From: DASXRC01 sp036506495
GTDB lineage: Bacteria; Actinomycetota; Actinomycetes; Mycobacteriales; Micromonosporaceae
Assembly (NCBI GenBank): GCA_036506495.1
Contig: DASXRQ010000210.1
Location: 1-19,858, forward strand
Reading direction: 5' to 3'
Length of the DNA stretch: 19,858 bases
Shown: in pieces, positions 1 to 7,806 of the stretch
Layout: each line of letters starts with the position of its first letter
How positions within the stretch are numbered: position 1 is the first letter of the stretch
The notes under the pieces: generated by a model
Databases searched by the model: none
Told to the model about the DNA's origin: nothing
The model's input: the letters and a program-made list of their open reading frames with translations, nothing else
Program-made: the position numbers and the translations under genes

Positions 1-623
1 CCAGGGATAGCGGCGATCAGCAGGGTCGGGCGTACTCCGATGACGCTGACCAGCAACGCGGCCAGCAATGGCCCGACAAGCGCGCCGGCGTTGTCGCCGG
101 CGCGTTCCAGTCCGTAGGCGCGTCCGTAGGCCGAGCGCGGCGCCAAGGTTGCCAGCAGCGCATCTCTGGCCGGTGAGCGCAGCCCCCGAGCGACCCAAGA
201 CCCGGCCCGCAGGATCGCGACCTGCCACACCGCCGTGGCCAGACCGATCGCGCCGCCCAGCACGGCGGTGCCCAGGTAGCCGCCGCGGGCCAGCCGAGAC
301 CGCCAGCGCGGGTCGTCGGCGAGGGGTCCGCCGGCAAGCTTGGCGAGGCCGATCAGGGCGTCGCTGGCGCCTTCGATGAGGCCCAGGGCGCCAGCTCCGG
401 CATGCAGGGTGGCGCTGAGGAAACTAGGCAGGACGGCGGTGGTGATCTCGTGGCCGGCATCGGAGAAGAAACTCGACGCACCGACACCGGCCACGCCGCG
501 GGTCAACCAGCGACCGCCCGCTGGGGTCGCCGCACCCGGGTCGGCCTCGTCGCTGTCACCGATCACGGGTGTGCTCCCTACCAGGTTGTCAGCGTGGGAC
601 GCGGCGATTGGGTCGTCATCCAT
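1..623 (-). CDS. MFS transporter, N-terminal part (runs off left edge)
   Basis: The minus strand is open from an ATG at 621-623 through base 1, giving 207 residues with no stop. After a polar tail of about 45 residues (start MDDDPIAASH) come alternating hydrophobic helices typical of the major facilitator superfamily. Helix 1 contains SFFSDAGHEITTAVLPSFL; then LGLIEGASDALIGLAKLAGG leads into the loop motif GGPLADDPRW, which matches the MFS motif A pattern G-x-x-x-D-R/K. Later segments RSPARDALLA and AYGLERAGDNAGALVGPLLA are characteristic of a DHA-type drug/proton antiporter subgroup. It would be an inner-membrane exporter of unknown substrate; the C-terminal half lies outside the window. The frame stays open upstream of 623, so a start further upstream (for example GTG at 627-629) cannot be excluded. 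A GGGGTGG stretch just before the ATG is a weak ribosome-binding site. It is transcribed away from the hydrogenase relic. Confidence 0.85.
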   Translation of the reverse strand, partial: MDDDPIAASHADNLVGSTPVIGDSDEADPGAATPAGGRWLTRGVAGVGASSFFSDAGHEITTAVLPSFLSATLHAGAGALGLIEGASDALIGLAKLAGGPLADDPRWRSRLARGGYLGTAVLGGAIGLATAVWQVAILRAGSWVARGLRSPARDALLATLAPRSAYGRAYGLERAGDNAGALVGPLLAALLVSVIGVRPTLLIAAIP

Positions 624-669
624 GCGGACCACCCCGTACGCCGTCGGGCGCGCGATGAGATTCGGCGTC

Positions 670-687
670 GCGTCGCCGAGGCGACGC
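670..687. promoter_or_regulatory. Palindrome upstream of the MFS gene
   Basis: GCGTCGCC-GA-GGCGACGC is a perfect 8-bp inverted repeat with a 2-base centre, 47 bases upstream of the MFS start codon and between the two divergent reading frames. The bases GGCGTCGC (664-671) offer an alternative pairing with 681-688. It could be an operator or the base of a leader hairpin. GC-rich palindromes arise by chance in such DNA, so the call is tentative. Confidence 0.3.
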
Positions 688-760
688 CGCGAACCGCGCG
701 CCGGCGGTCGCGCGCCCCGCCGCCGGCCCGCGTCGCTCAGTCCGTTGGAGGTCTCAGCAC

Positions 761-1168
761 ATGCGCGCCGACTCCTACCTGACAAGGTACGTACGCCACC
801 GCCACAGACCATGACCTGGTACGGCTGACCGCGGTGCTCGGCGCCGACGGGCGACTCGCCGCGGTCGACGCCGCTATCGATCCGATCGGTTACCCGTCAT
901 TGACCTCGGCTGTGCCGGCCCGTTTAGTACGAGCGGGTCATCCTCGACCCGTATCCGGCTCGCCGAACGCGTCGAGGGCGTCGCCACCGTCGCCCCACGC
1001 ACGCGTACGCCCACGCCGTCGAATCCCTCGCCGAGGTCACCCGCCGCCGGCCGCGACCTACATACGACTCCTGCACGCCGAACTGGAACGCATCGCCAAC
1101 CACCTCGACGTCATCGGCCGGCTCGCCGACGCTGCCGGCCTAGCGGTCGCGGTCGCCCGGGTCAGCCG
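761..1168 (+). pseudogene. Relic of group 4 [NiFe]-hydrogenase / complex I-like large subunit (HycE/NuoD type)
   Basis: An ATG at 761 with GGAGG nine bases upstream (747-751) starts MRADSYLTRYVRHRH and then hits TGA at 812-814. The homologous reading continues one frame over from 810 (HDLVRLTAVLGADGRLAAVD, then IDPIGYPSLTSAVPA), shifts to YERVILDPYPA near 928, then to RIRLAERVEGVATVAPRT, AYAHAVESLAEVT, and finally TYIRLLHAELERIANHLDVI up to about 1160. These pieces follow the order of the N-terminal (NuoC-like) and start of the large-subunit (NuoD-like) regions of actinobacterial HycE-type proteins; the AELERxxNHL motif is the hallmark. About 60-100 residues are missing between the YPA and RIRLAE pieces. 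With several frameshifts and deletions, and the rest of the gene lost where the GH18 gene begins, it cannot make a functional protein. Family recognition is from memory of motifs. Confidence 0.72.
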
Positions 1169-1169
1169 T

Positions 1170-2306
1170 TCAGCTCTGTCGGAGGGCCGGCATTGGCACC
1201 GGGATGGTCAGCGCGGTGGCTCCCGCGCCGACACCGCCTTCGCAGGTGTACGGGGGCACGGTTCCGATGCCCCGGGTAGACGGTCGCTCGGCGGCCCAGA
1301 ACATGAAGCCGAGCATGCCGGCTGTTGTACCAGCACCGTTGGGCACAACAGTCTGCACGTACGGGGCGGTGGCCCGCTGTAGCGAGGTGTTGTAGTCGAT
1401 GCATTCGGGTAGGGCCTTGCCGCCGTACGCGATGTAGATCCCGCCGGTGAACTTGGCTGGGGCCAGCGGTGGGACCGGCGGGCTGTACTGCGGCTTGCCG
1501 TCGACGTGCTCCTGCCAGCTCGCCTGTGCGCTGCTCGCCGAGGCGGGCCGGGCGGGCACCATGGCGTTGGCGTAGTCGAGTACCGGGGTGTCGGTACGCA
1601 GCCAGTCAGCGGTCGCCTTGCGGTTCAGCGCGATGAGCCAGCGGTCGCCGGCCGCGACATCGATGGTGAGCCGCGCCTGGGGTCGGGTACCGGTGGCGTC
1701 ATACGGGTTGATGGCACGGTAGGCGTCGATGAATGACTGCAGGGCGGTGAGGTTCGGGTCGGTGTTCTGCTCATAGTCGATCTCGATGCCGACGCCGAGC
1801 TGGCTGGCCACGGCGGCGGCCCGCTGCCCGAACAGCGCCGGGTTCTCGGCGAGCGCGGCGTCCCAGTCGTCGGTGTAGGTGATACCACCGATGGAGAGCA
1901 TCACCCGGATGCCGCGCGAGGTGAAGTAGCTGACGATCTCGGGGGTCATGCCGCGCGGTACGCCGTTGAGCGTCGCCGTGTCGGTGGTCTGGTGCAGCAG
2001 CGAAAGCGGGTTGACGAAGCTGAGGATGACCATGTTGACGGAGGGACGACCGTCACCTCGGTCGATCAGCCAGTGGTTCTGGCTGTCGAACTCGGCGATG
2101 CTGCGGACCGCACCCCAGGTGCAATAGTCATTGCCGCAGTGCCAGGCGCCGTAGATCTGCACGGGGGTGACGGCCTGGCTCGCGTTGGCGGTCTTGACCG
2201 GAGTGCTTACGCGGGCATGCGAGCCGGCCGGGAGAGCGGCTGCGGCGGGTGGAGCGCCTGATGCCAGTAGGAGCAGAACCGCCGCCAGCAGTAGGGACCG
2301 TCGCAT
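1170..2306 (-). CDS. Secreted GH18-like (chitinase superfamily) protein
   Basis: A 378-residue protein starting at ATG 2306 with GGGAGGTCACC immediately upstream. Residues 1-24 form a signal peptide (MRRS, Leu/Ala core, cleavage near APPAAAA), so it is exported. Family 18 landmarks are present: strand 3 motif MLSIGG (136-141), the catalytic strand GVGIEIDYEQ (171-180) and a final strand MLGFMFWAAE (331-340). The usual DxxDxDxE active-site motif reads V-G-I-E-I-D-Y-E here, so the acid Glu179 and Asp177 are kept while the first two aspartates are Val and Glu. Activity on chitin-like glycans is plausible but this is a divergent branch. Cysteines 57/62 and 302/354 could form disulfides. It stands alone: upstream, 2307-2540 is non-coding; a TTGACG (minus strand, 2359-2364) with TTAACA 17 bases downstream is only a weak promoter candidate. 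Its 3' end abuts the hydrogenase relic. Confidence 0.8.
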   Translation of the reverse strand: MRRSLLLAAVLLLLASGAPPAAAALPAGSHARVSTPVKTANASQAVTPVQIYGAWHCGNDYCTWGAVRSIAEFDSQNHWLIDRGDGRPSVNMVILSFVNPLSLLHQTTDTATLNGVPRGMTPEIVSYFTSRGIRVMLSIGGITYTDDWDAALAENPALFGQRAAAVASQLGVGIEIDYEQNTDPNLTALQSFIDAYRAINPYDATGTRPQARLTIDVAAGDRWLIALNRKATADWLRTDTPVLDYANAMVPARPASASSAQASWQEHVDGKPQYSPPVPPLAPAKFTGGIYIAYGGKALPECIDYNTSLQRATAPYVQTVVPNGAGTTAGMLGFMFWAAERPSTRGIGTVPPYTCEGGVGAGATALTIPVPMPALRQS

Positions 2307-2540
2307 GGTGACCTCCCGGGCATGTCAGTGCACCTTGTTAACAGTAGGTTCTCACATGCGTCAATATCCTGTCCGGTCCAGAGCCGTTCGGCGAGGCGGG
2401 CCGCGACGATCCAGCAGAAGTTCGGACAGCAGCGCGGTTGCCCGCGGCTCAGGCTGGTCGATGCGGTTGAGCGCCGTGGGCGATACCCGGCAGCTCACAA
2501 GCTGCTCCCGCCTCGCCGTGTTCGGCTTGCGTTCATGCCA

Positions 2541-3194
2541 TCACGTGAGTGGGGATCCGAGGTAGCGCAGGACCGCGAGCACTCGCCGGTTGTCGCCTTC
2601 GGCTTGCGGCAGGCCCAACTTGTTGAAGATGCCGGCCACGTGCTTCTCGACCACCCCGCCCGTGACGGTGAGGGCAGCCGCGATCCCGGTGTTGGAACGC
2701 CCTTCGGCCATCAGGGCCAGCACGTCGCGTTCCCGCGGCGTCAGATCGGCGAGGCCACGCGCGCGTTGATGGGCGCCCAGCAGTTGGCTGACCACGTCCG
2801 GATCGAGCGCCGTACCGCCGGTGGCGACCCGGGTCAGCGCGTCGACGAAGTCGCCCACGTCGGCGACGCGGTCCTTGAGCAGATATCCGACGCCGGCGGC
2901 GTTGAAGGCCAGCAGCTGGGCGGCGTACCGGGTCTCGATGTACTGAGACAGCACGAGGACCCCGGTGTCGGGGTGGTCGCGGCGCAGCTCGAGCGCGGCG
3001 CGTAGCCCTTCGTCGGTGTGGGTCGGCGGCATGCGGATGTCCACCACGGCCACGTCGGGGTGGTGCGTGGCCACCGCCGCGAGCAGCGCCTCGGCGTCGG
3101 GCACGGCGGCGCAGACCTCGTGGCCGCGGTCCTCGAGCAGCCCGACCAGGCCCTCTCGCATGAGAGCGGCATCTTCGGCGATCACCACGCGCAT
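2541..3194 (-). CDS. NarL/FixJ-family response regulator
   Basis: A 217-residue two-domain regulator. The receiver domain (1-120) has the acidic pair Glu7/Asp8 in MRVVIAEDAALM, phosphoacceptor Asp52 in VVDIRMPP, and Lys107 in YLLKD. The DNA-binding domain (150-215) is a LuxR/GerE helix-turn-helix, LTPRERDVLALMAEGRSN then VVEKHVAGIFNKLGL. The ATG at 3192-3194 is chosen because the receiver fold begins exactly there; the frame stays open upstream, but that extension is only an antisense-frame shadow of the kinase gene. It follows the kinase stop by 13 bases and is last in the five-gene minus-strand operon, so it is almost certainly the kinase's partner and probably controls this operon's ABC transporter. 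The extra length of the loop after Asp52 (PPTHTDEG) is normal for this subfamily. Confidence 0.95.
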   Translation of the reverse strand: MRVVIAEDAALMREGLVGLLEDRGHEVCAAVPDAEALLAAVATHHPDVAVVDIRMPPTHTDEGLRAALELRRDHPDTGVLVLSQYIETRYAAQLLAFNAAGVGYLLKDRVADVGDFVDALTRVATGGTALDPDVVSQLLGAHQRARGLADLTPRERDVLALMAEGRSNTGIAAALTVTGGVVEKHVAGIFNKLGLPQAEGDNRRVLAVLRYLGSPLT

Positions 3195-3207
3195 GGCCCG
3201 GACGCTC

Positions 3208-4677
3208 TCACGCTCGTAGGGGCAGTTCGACGGTGATCCGGGTCGGGCCGCCGGGAGGGCTGGCGACCTCCAGCCGACCATCCACGGTACGCACCCGGGC
3301 GGCGAGTCCGGACAGGCCGGTGCCGCGCTCCGGGTCGGCGCCGCCGACACCGTCGTCGGCGACGGACAGCCGCAGCGCGTCGAAGCGCTGCGCGGCCTCG
3401 ATGGTGATGGTGTTCGCGTGGCTGTGCTTGGCCGCGTTGGCCAGCAGCTCGGCGACGCAGAAGTAGGCGATCGTCTCGATCGCCAGCGTCGGGCGGACCG
3501 GGATGTCGGCGTGCAGCCGCACCGGCACGGCCGAGTTGGCGGCGAGCGTGGCGAGCGCGTCGGCGAGTCCCTTGTCCAGCACCGGCGGGTGGATACCGCG
3601 GGCCAGGTCACGCAGCTCCACGAGGGCGTGCTTGGCGCTGCGGTGGGCGGCGTCGACGAGCTCCCGAGCCGCGGCCAGGTCGGCGGGTTCACCGCCCTCG
3701 CCCAGCTTTTCCTTGGCTCGGCCCAGGTTCATCGCCAGGGCGGCCAGCCGTACCTGTGCACCGTCGTGCAGATCTCGCTCGAGCCGCCGCAACAGCGTGG
3801 CGGTGTCGTCGACCGCACGTGCCCTGGTCTCCTCGAGATCGCGTACCCGTTGCGCCAACCGGCCCGGGCCGAGCAGCCCCCGCATCAACGCCAGGTCCGC
3901 CGCGTTGGCGGCCCGAGCGATCCACGGTGCGGCGAGCACCATCGCCGCTCCGGCCGCAAACGCAACGAGAGTACCCGCATAAGTAGCGACCCGGAACGAG
4001 CCGACCGGGGTCAGTACGAGCACGGGATCGAGCTGGACATCCGGCGGATGGTTGCGGAACAGCCGCCACCACAGCGGGTACGTCATGGACGCCGGCCCGG
4101 CGATGCAGCAGAAGACGGCGTATCCGTCGAGGATCGCGACCGGCAGCCGCGCCAGCAGGTACGCCACCGCCCGCCAACCTGGACCGTCCCGCCATCCGGC
4201 GGTGAACCAGCCGAGCGGTCCCCAGCCGCGCCGGCGCACCGGCGGCGGCGCCGCGATCGTCTCGCCGAAAAGCCGCCGAGCGAGGCGCCGCACCGCCCCA
4301 CTCAATCCGCGAGCGGTTCGCGGGGCCAGCATGAGCGCCAGCGCGAGGCAGATGACCGCGCTGGTGACGAACGCGAACAGCCCCGCGCCGGCGGGGTTGC
4401 CCGGCCCCGGAGCAACTCCGGGTACGGGCGACCGCCGGTCGGCGAGGCGAGCGACGACGCTCAGCCCGAGCGGCGCCGCGAACAGCGCCCCGATGACACA
4501 CAGCGCGACCGCCACCCCGGCGAGGCAGAACAGCAGCTCGCGTGCCGTCCGTGCGGTGAAGGGAGCCCGCACCGCGGCGCGCGAAACCGCCCATCCGCCC
4601 CAAGCCGCCCGACCACCCGAGGCCGGCCCGCTACCCGGAGCCGCCCCACCATCCGAAGCCCCCCGACCACCCGCCAT
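3208..4677 (-). CDS. NarL-type sensor histidine kinase with Sensor-like membrane domain
   Basis: A 489-residue membrane kinase. A Gly/Ala-rich tail (1-35) precedes four hydrophobic segments at about 47-68, 98-117, 178-198 and 230-252; the arrangement, including GWRAVAYLLARLPVAILDGY (167-186), resembles the actinobacterial Sensor domain (PF13796 type). A coiled linker (272-300) leads to the dimerisation/phosphoacceptor helix ERDLHDGAQVRLAALAMNLG with His304, then a GHKL ATPase with N-box ELLANAAKHSHA (410-421), G1 box DDGVGGAD (441-448) and GTGLSGLAARV (452-462). It senses an envelope or extracellular signal and phosphorylates the adjacent response regulator. ATG 4677 lies 17 bases after the permease stop, with a weak GAGAATGAG before it; starts inside the tail (GTG codons near residues 31 and 36) are possible. 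The short extracellular loops suggest sensing within the membrane or through the companion transporter. Confidence 0.92.
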   Translation of the reverse strand: MAGGRGASDGGAAPGSGPASGGRAAWGGWAVSRAAVRAPFTARTARELLFCLAGVAVALCVIGALFAAPLGLSVVARLADRRSPVPGVAPGPGNPAGAGLFAFVTSAVICLALALMLAPRTARGLSGAVRRLARRLFGETIAAPPPVRRRGWGPLGWFTAGWRDGPGWRAVAYLLARLPVAILDGYAVFCCIAGPASMTYPLWWRLFRNHPPDVQLDPVLVLTPVGSFRVATYAGTLVAFAAGAAMVLAAPWIARAANAADLALMRGLLGPGRLAQRVRDLEETRARAVDDTATLLRRLERDLHDGAQVRLAALAMNLGRAKEKLGEGGEPADLAAARELVDAAHRSAKHALVELRDLARGIHPPVLDKGLADALATLAANSAVPVRLHADIPVRPTLAIETIAYFCVAELLANAAKHSHANTITIEAAQRFDALRLSVADDGVGGADPERGTGLSGLAARVRTVDGRLEVASPPGGPTRITVELPLRA

Positions 4678-4694
4678 GCGCTCATTCTCGCTGT

Positions 4695-5495
4695 TCAGGC
4701 GTCTCGGCGGTGAAGCAGCCAGCCGCCCAACCCGAGCGCGACCGCCGGGTAGACGCACAGGACCGCCATCCCAGCCCATGCCGACAGGGTGCCCGGCACC
4801 GGCGTGACCACGCCGACCGAATTGACCAAGATGAACAGCGGGACGAACTTGAGCACCGTGATGCCGAACGGCCCGAGCACCGCGGCCAGGAACATCGGCA
4901 CGAACAGCACCCCGAACAGCGCGCCGATCGCGCCTCCGGTATGCCGGACCGTCGCACCGACCCCGACGCCGAGCAGCCCCATCAGACCCAGGTACGCCCC
5001 GGTGCACACCACCGTCCGCAGGATCGCCGGGTCGCCCAGCGAGGCACGCGGCACCGGCGAACCGGCCAACGCCGCCTGGCTGGCCGCGAAGGCGGCCAGG
5101 CTGCCCAGCTCCCCGATGGCGAACGCGACCACGCCGAACACCGCGAGCTTCGCCGCCAGGACGAGTCCCCGGCGGGGTATCGCGGCCAGTGTCGCCCGGA
5201 TCATCCCCGACGAGTACTCGTTGCTTACCACGAGCACACCGAGCGCGCCGACCAGCACCTGAGCGAGCACGGCGCCGGCCAGGCCGTTGTTGACCAGTTG
5301 TGCCGTGGTGGCGACCGGCCGGTGCGAGCGGTACCCGACGGCCACGGCGACCCCCACGCCGGCCATGGCCAGCGGCACGACCGCGAGCAGCCACCACGTC
5401 GAGCGCACGCTGCGCAGCTTGATCCACTCCATCCGAACCACATGCCCGAACCGGTAGCGGCCCGGAAGCTGGCTGGTCGATGTCGCGCTCCTCAT
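4695..5495 (-). CDS. ABC-2 type transporter permease
   Basis: A 266-residue protein with a short cytoplasmic N-terminus containing VRMEWIKLRSVRSTWWLLAV, the amphipathic helix plus first membrane span typical of ABC-2 permeases of the BcrB/NatB-like class. Six hydrophobic spans follow (roughly 33-53, 72-91, 111-134, 158-176, 189-207 and 237-258), and the segment SNEYSSGMIRATLAAIPRR between spans 2 and 3 is a recognisable family motif. It forms the membrane channel with the ATPase encoded just upstream; their genes share an ATGA overlap (stop 5492-5494, start 5493-5495), a sign of translational coupling. Export or expulsion of a hydrophobic peptide or antibiotic-like substrate is the usual role, but the substrate cannot be read from sequence. 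Confidence 0.93.
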   Translation of the reverse strand: MRSATSTSQLPGRYRFGHVVRMEWIKLRSVRSTWWLLAVVPLAMAGVGVAVAVGYRSHRPVATTAQLVNNGLAGAVLAQVLVGALGVLVVSNEYSSGMIRATLAAIPRRGLVLAAKLAVFGVVAFAIGELGSLAAFAASQAALAGSPVPRASLGDPAILRTVVCTGAYLGLMGLLGVGVGATVRHTGGAIGALFGVLFVPMFLAAVLGPFGITVLKFVPLFILVNSVGVVTPVPGTLSAWAGMAVLCVYPAVALGLGGWLLHRRDA

Positions 5496-6253
5496 GACGT
5501 CCTGCCCTCCTGCTCATGACCGGCTCGCGGATACCCGCCATTGCCGCGGAACTCGGTGGCCGCGGACGTGAGCCGCAGGAACGCGTCTTCCAGCGAGTCG
5601 GACCGGGCAGACAGCTCGGCGACCGACGTATCAGCCAGCAGCCGTCCCTGGCCGATCACCACGAGATGGTCGGCCGTCAACGCCATCTCGCTGATCAGGT
5701 GGCTGGACACGAACACCACGCGACCCTGTGCCGCCAGCGACCTCACGAGATTGCGTACCCACCGGATCCCCTCCGGATCCAGGCCGTTGACCGGCTCGTC
5801 CAGCAACAGCACGCCGGGATCGCCCAACAGTGCCGCGGCGATGCCGAGCCGTTGCGCCATGCCGAGGGAGAACTTCCCGGCCCGCCGCGTGGCCGCACCG
5901 CCGAGCCCGACGATGGCGAGCACCTCGTCTACCCGCGAACGGCGGATGCCGTTGCTCGCGGCGAGCGCCGCCAGGTGGGCACGCGGGCTGCGGCCCGGAT
6001 GGAACGCCTTGGCCTCCAGCAACGCGCCGACCTCGCGCAATGGCCACCGCAGGTCGCGGTACCGGCGGCTACCGACCCGTGCCTGCCCGGCCGTTGGCGC
6101 GTCGAGCCCCAGGATCATGCGCATCGTGGTGGACTTTCCGGAGCCGTTCGGGCCGAGGAAACCGGTCACGATGCCGGGCCGCACCTCGAAGCTCAACCGG
6201 TCGACGGCGAGCACCGAACCGTACCGCTTGGTCAAGCCATGTACCTCGATCAT
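5492..6253 (-). CDS. ABC transporter ATP-binding protein (BcrA-like)
   Basis: A 253-residue nucleotide-binding subunit: Walker A GPNGSGKST (34-42), signature FSLGMAQRLGIA (128-139), Walker B GVLLLDEP (147-154), D-loop NGLDP, and switch His185 in SSHL. In the Q-loop region GALLEAKAFHPGRS the glutamine is replaced by Glu80, which is common in the bacitracin/lantibiotic-type exporter branch. The start at ATG 6251-6253 (MIEVHGLTKRYG) is preferred over the longer open frame to 6319 because GGAGG sits eight bases upstream and family proteins begin there. The C-terminal tail after about 232 is short and polar. It sits 16 bases after the Sensor-like membrane protein gene and overlaps the permease gene by four bases, so the three are co-transcribed and form one complex or module. 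Confidence 0.95.
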   Translation of the reverse strand: MIEVHGLTKRYGSVLAVDRLSFEVRPGIVTGFLGPNGSGKSTTMRMILGLDAPTAGQARVGSRRYRDLRWPLREVGALLEAKAFHPGRSPRAHLAALAASNGIRRSRVDEVLAIVGLGGAATRRAGKFSLGMAQRLGIAAALLGDPGVLLLDEPVNGLDPEGIRWVRNLVRSLAAQGRVVFVSSHLISEMALTADHLVVIGQGRLLADTSVAELSARSDSLEDAFLRLTSAATEFRGNGGYPRAGHEQEGRTS

Positions 6254-6269
6254 CAGGATCGCCTCCAGC

Positions 6270-6911
6270 TCACGCGGCACGAGCGGGGCGAGCCGGCTGG
6301 ACGGTCGGCACGGTTCCACCCAGCACGGTCCGGATCAGGCCGCCGTGCAGCCGGGTCAGACCGCGCACCGCCCACAGCAGCAGCGGGACGCTCGACACCA
6401 GGACCAGCCCGGCGTGCACGGCCCACGCGCCGAGCAGCGTCGGGCCGCCCCACGAGCCGTCGTACGTGCTGGCCCAGATGCTGCCGGTGTGTGACACCCG
6501 GCGCAGGCCCCACAAGCTGAACGCGACGCCGGACTGCTCATCGATGGTCAGGTAGTTGCGCAGCGGGAAGCCCAGGTTCAGGAACGCGTGCAGCGCGAGG
6601 TACTGCAGGACCGCCCACGAAACGAGACCGATCGCCAGGCCGGCGAGGGACCCGACCAACACCCGTGCCGCCACCAGCGATGTCGCAGTCTCAGATGTCG
6701 CCGTCTCACCGGCCGCTCGCCCGGTCAACCCGCTGGCGAGGCTTCGCTGGTATCGGGCGGCCGTGCCGGCCCGACCGGCGAGCGCCAAGACCAGGCACAC
6801 CACACAGACCGGCACCGCGGCGATCGCGTAGCCGATCCGGCGCCAGGTGCCGACACCGTACGCGACTCGCCAGAACGACAGGACCGTCCCTGCCACTCGC
6901 CCTACCTGCAT
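6270..6911 (-). CDS. Sensor-like integral membrane protein leading the ABC/two-component operon
   Basis: A 213-residue protein with a GGAGGTTGTG ribosome-binding site directly before ATG 6909-6911; the frame is open upstream to 6995 but lacks a comparable site. Hydrophobic segments are at about 26-46, 84-108, and 158-182. Between the second and third lies a polar extracytoplasmic stretch of about 45 residues rich in aromatics (YLTIDEQSGVAF, SIWASTYDGSWGG). The last part, LLLWAVRGLTRLHGGLIRTV (177-196), closely resembles the end of actinobacterial Sensor domains such as that of the kinase in this operon. I infer an accessory sensing or transporter subunit; no enzymatic motif is visible. As first gene of the operon it fixes the promoter upstream of 6911. 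Confidence 0.75.
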   Translation of the reverse strand: MQVGRVAGTVLSFWRVAYGVGTWRRIGYAIAAVPVCVVCLVLALAGRAGTAARYQRSLASGLTGRAAGETATSETATSLVAARVLVGSLAGLAIGLVSWAVLQYLALHAFLNLGFPLRNYLTIDEQSGVAFSLWGLRRVSHTGSIWASTYDGSWGGPTLLGAWAVHAGLVLVSSVPLLLWAVRGLTRLHGGLIRTVLGGTVPTVQPARPARAA

Positions 6912-7434
6912 CACAACCTCCGTCGCATGGTCCGCCCGTACGTCGAACAACGGATTCAACGCTACGAATCGGGCATGCGGGGTGGAACGCGGCAACCACC
7001 CATCTTTGCCTGGGGGAAATCCCCCGGCTTCGTTCGGTCGCCGGCGAGCATCTTTCGAACGAGGTCGACAGCACGAACGACCTCGGCGTCGACGGGGTCA
7101 GGGGCGACACCGGCGGAGTAGATCTACGACCGTTGCCAGCGGCCGGCGCCGCTGGGCCAGCTGCCGGCTCGGCTGCACAGCCAGGGCCGCGGCAGGCACC
7201 TGGCCTTGAAGGTCCTCTAACCGCCGTCACGGCCCTCTAACCCGGTCCCGGCGGTCCCGCCCGGTGAATCACTGGACGTCCCGATCCGCAGCCACCACAG
7301 ACGGTCGCCTGTAGGCAGCAAGCAGCCGCCAGGCCGCCGGGTGATGGAAAAGGTTCGCCGGTGCTGGTTGCAAGCTGCGCCGCGCGGCGCACTGTTCCGC
7401 CTAGAGTGCCCGCGCGGCAGCCTGGTCGAATACC
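6912..7434. other. Intergenic region with operon promoter side and one short hairpin
   Basis: I see no credible gene here on either strand; the open frames lack codon structure and recognisable motifs. It must contain the promoter of the minus-strand operon, but no convincing -35/-10 pair stands out. The only clear structure is GGGGG-AAAT-CCCCC at 7012-7025, extendable by a wobble and a C-G pair, about 100 bases upstream of the operon start. Two CCTCTAAC copies occur near 7214 and 7233. Confidence 0.4.
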
Positions 7435-7602
7435 GTGCACAACGTCGCCACACGCGGCCGCTGGGCCGTACCACTGATGCAACGCCGCCTGCCCCACCAC
7501 ATGCGTCGCGACCTCGCCGCTCTGCTACAGACCATCGGCCGGCACCTCGACTGCCCCGCATACCCCAACCCAGAAGATGACCACGACACAGCGACCCGCT
7601 GA
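7435..7602 (+). CDS. Possible small hypothetical protein or gene tail
   Basis: The frame ending in TGA at 7600-7602 is open back to a TAG near 7403. Possible starts are GTG 7435 (55 residues), ATG 7477 (41) or ATG 7501 (33), none with a good ribosome-binding site. The C-terminal part, MRRDLAALLQTIGRHLDCPA, reads like a genuine amphipathic helix followed by an acidic tail, so it may be the end of a degraded gene rather than a complete small one. I do not recognise the family. An antisense frame covers the same DNA but has no protein-like features. Confidence 0.22.
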   Translation: MHNVATRGRWAVPLMQRRLPHHMRRDLAALLQTIGRHLDCPAYPNPEDDHDTATR

Positions 7603-7806
7603 CGGCCTGCCCGGCATCGGCGACCGGCCATACCCGTCCGCCGCGGTGCGCGTGACGCGCATTCATCTGGCTGTGCGGGCACTGAGGTTGATCTCAGCAA
7701 GGGTTGGACGGCACACTGCGTGATCTGCTGGCCGTTGGTGCTGGTGGAGTCGGGCTGTCGGCCAGACCGGGGAGACGCTGCTGGTGACGTCCGGCATGCT
7801 GTGGGC

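Noticed and set aside
2389..2518. 12-bp inverted repeat CGGCGAGGCGGG / CCCGCCTCGCCG, 106 bases apart, considered as a small mobile element
   Set aside because: No flanking target duplication, and a match of this length is expected by chance about once in a GC-rich window of this size.
2541..3692. Response regulator extended upstream to 383 residues
   Set aside because: The added residues are an alternative frame of the kinase's ATPase domain; the receiver fold begins at the ATG at 3194.
3418..4713. A 431-residue plus-strand ORF opposite the kinase
   Set aside because: Arg/Pro/Gly-rich shadow with no domain; the opposite strand has all kinase motifs.
3208..5541. A 777-residue minus-strand open frame spanning the permease and kinase
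   Set aside because: Only the part from 4677 downstream is kinase; the rest is an out-of-frame shadow of the permease gene, which has clear ABC-2 motifs in another frame.
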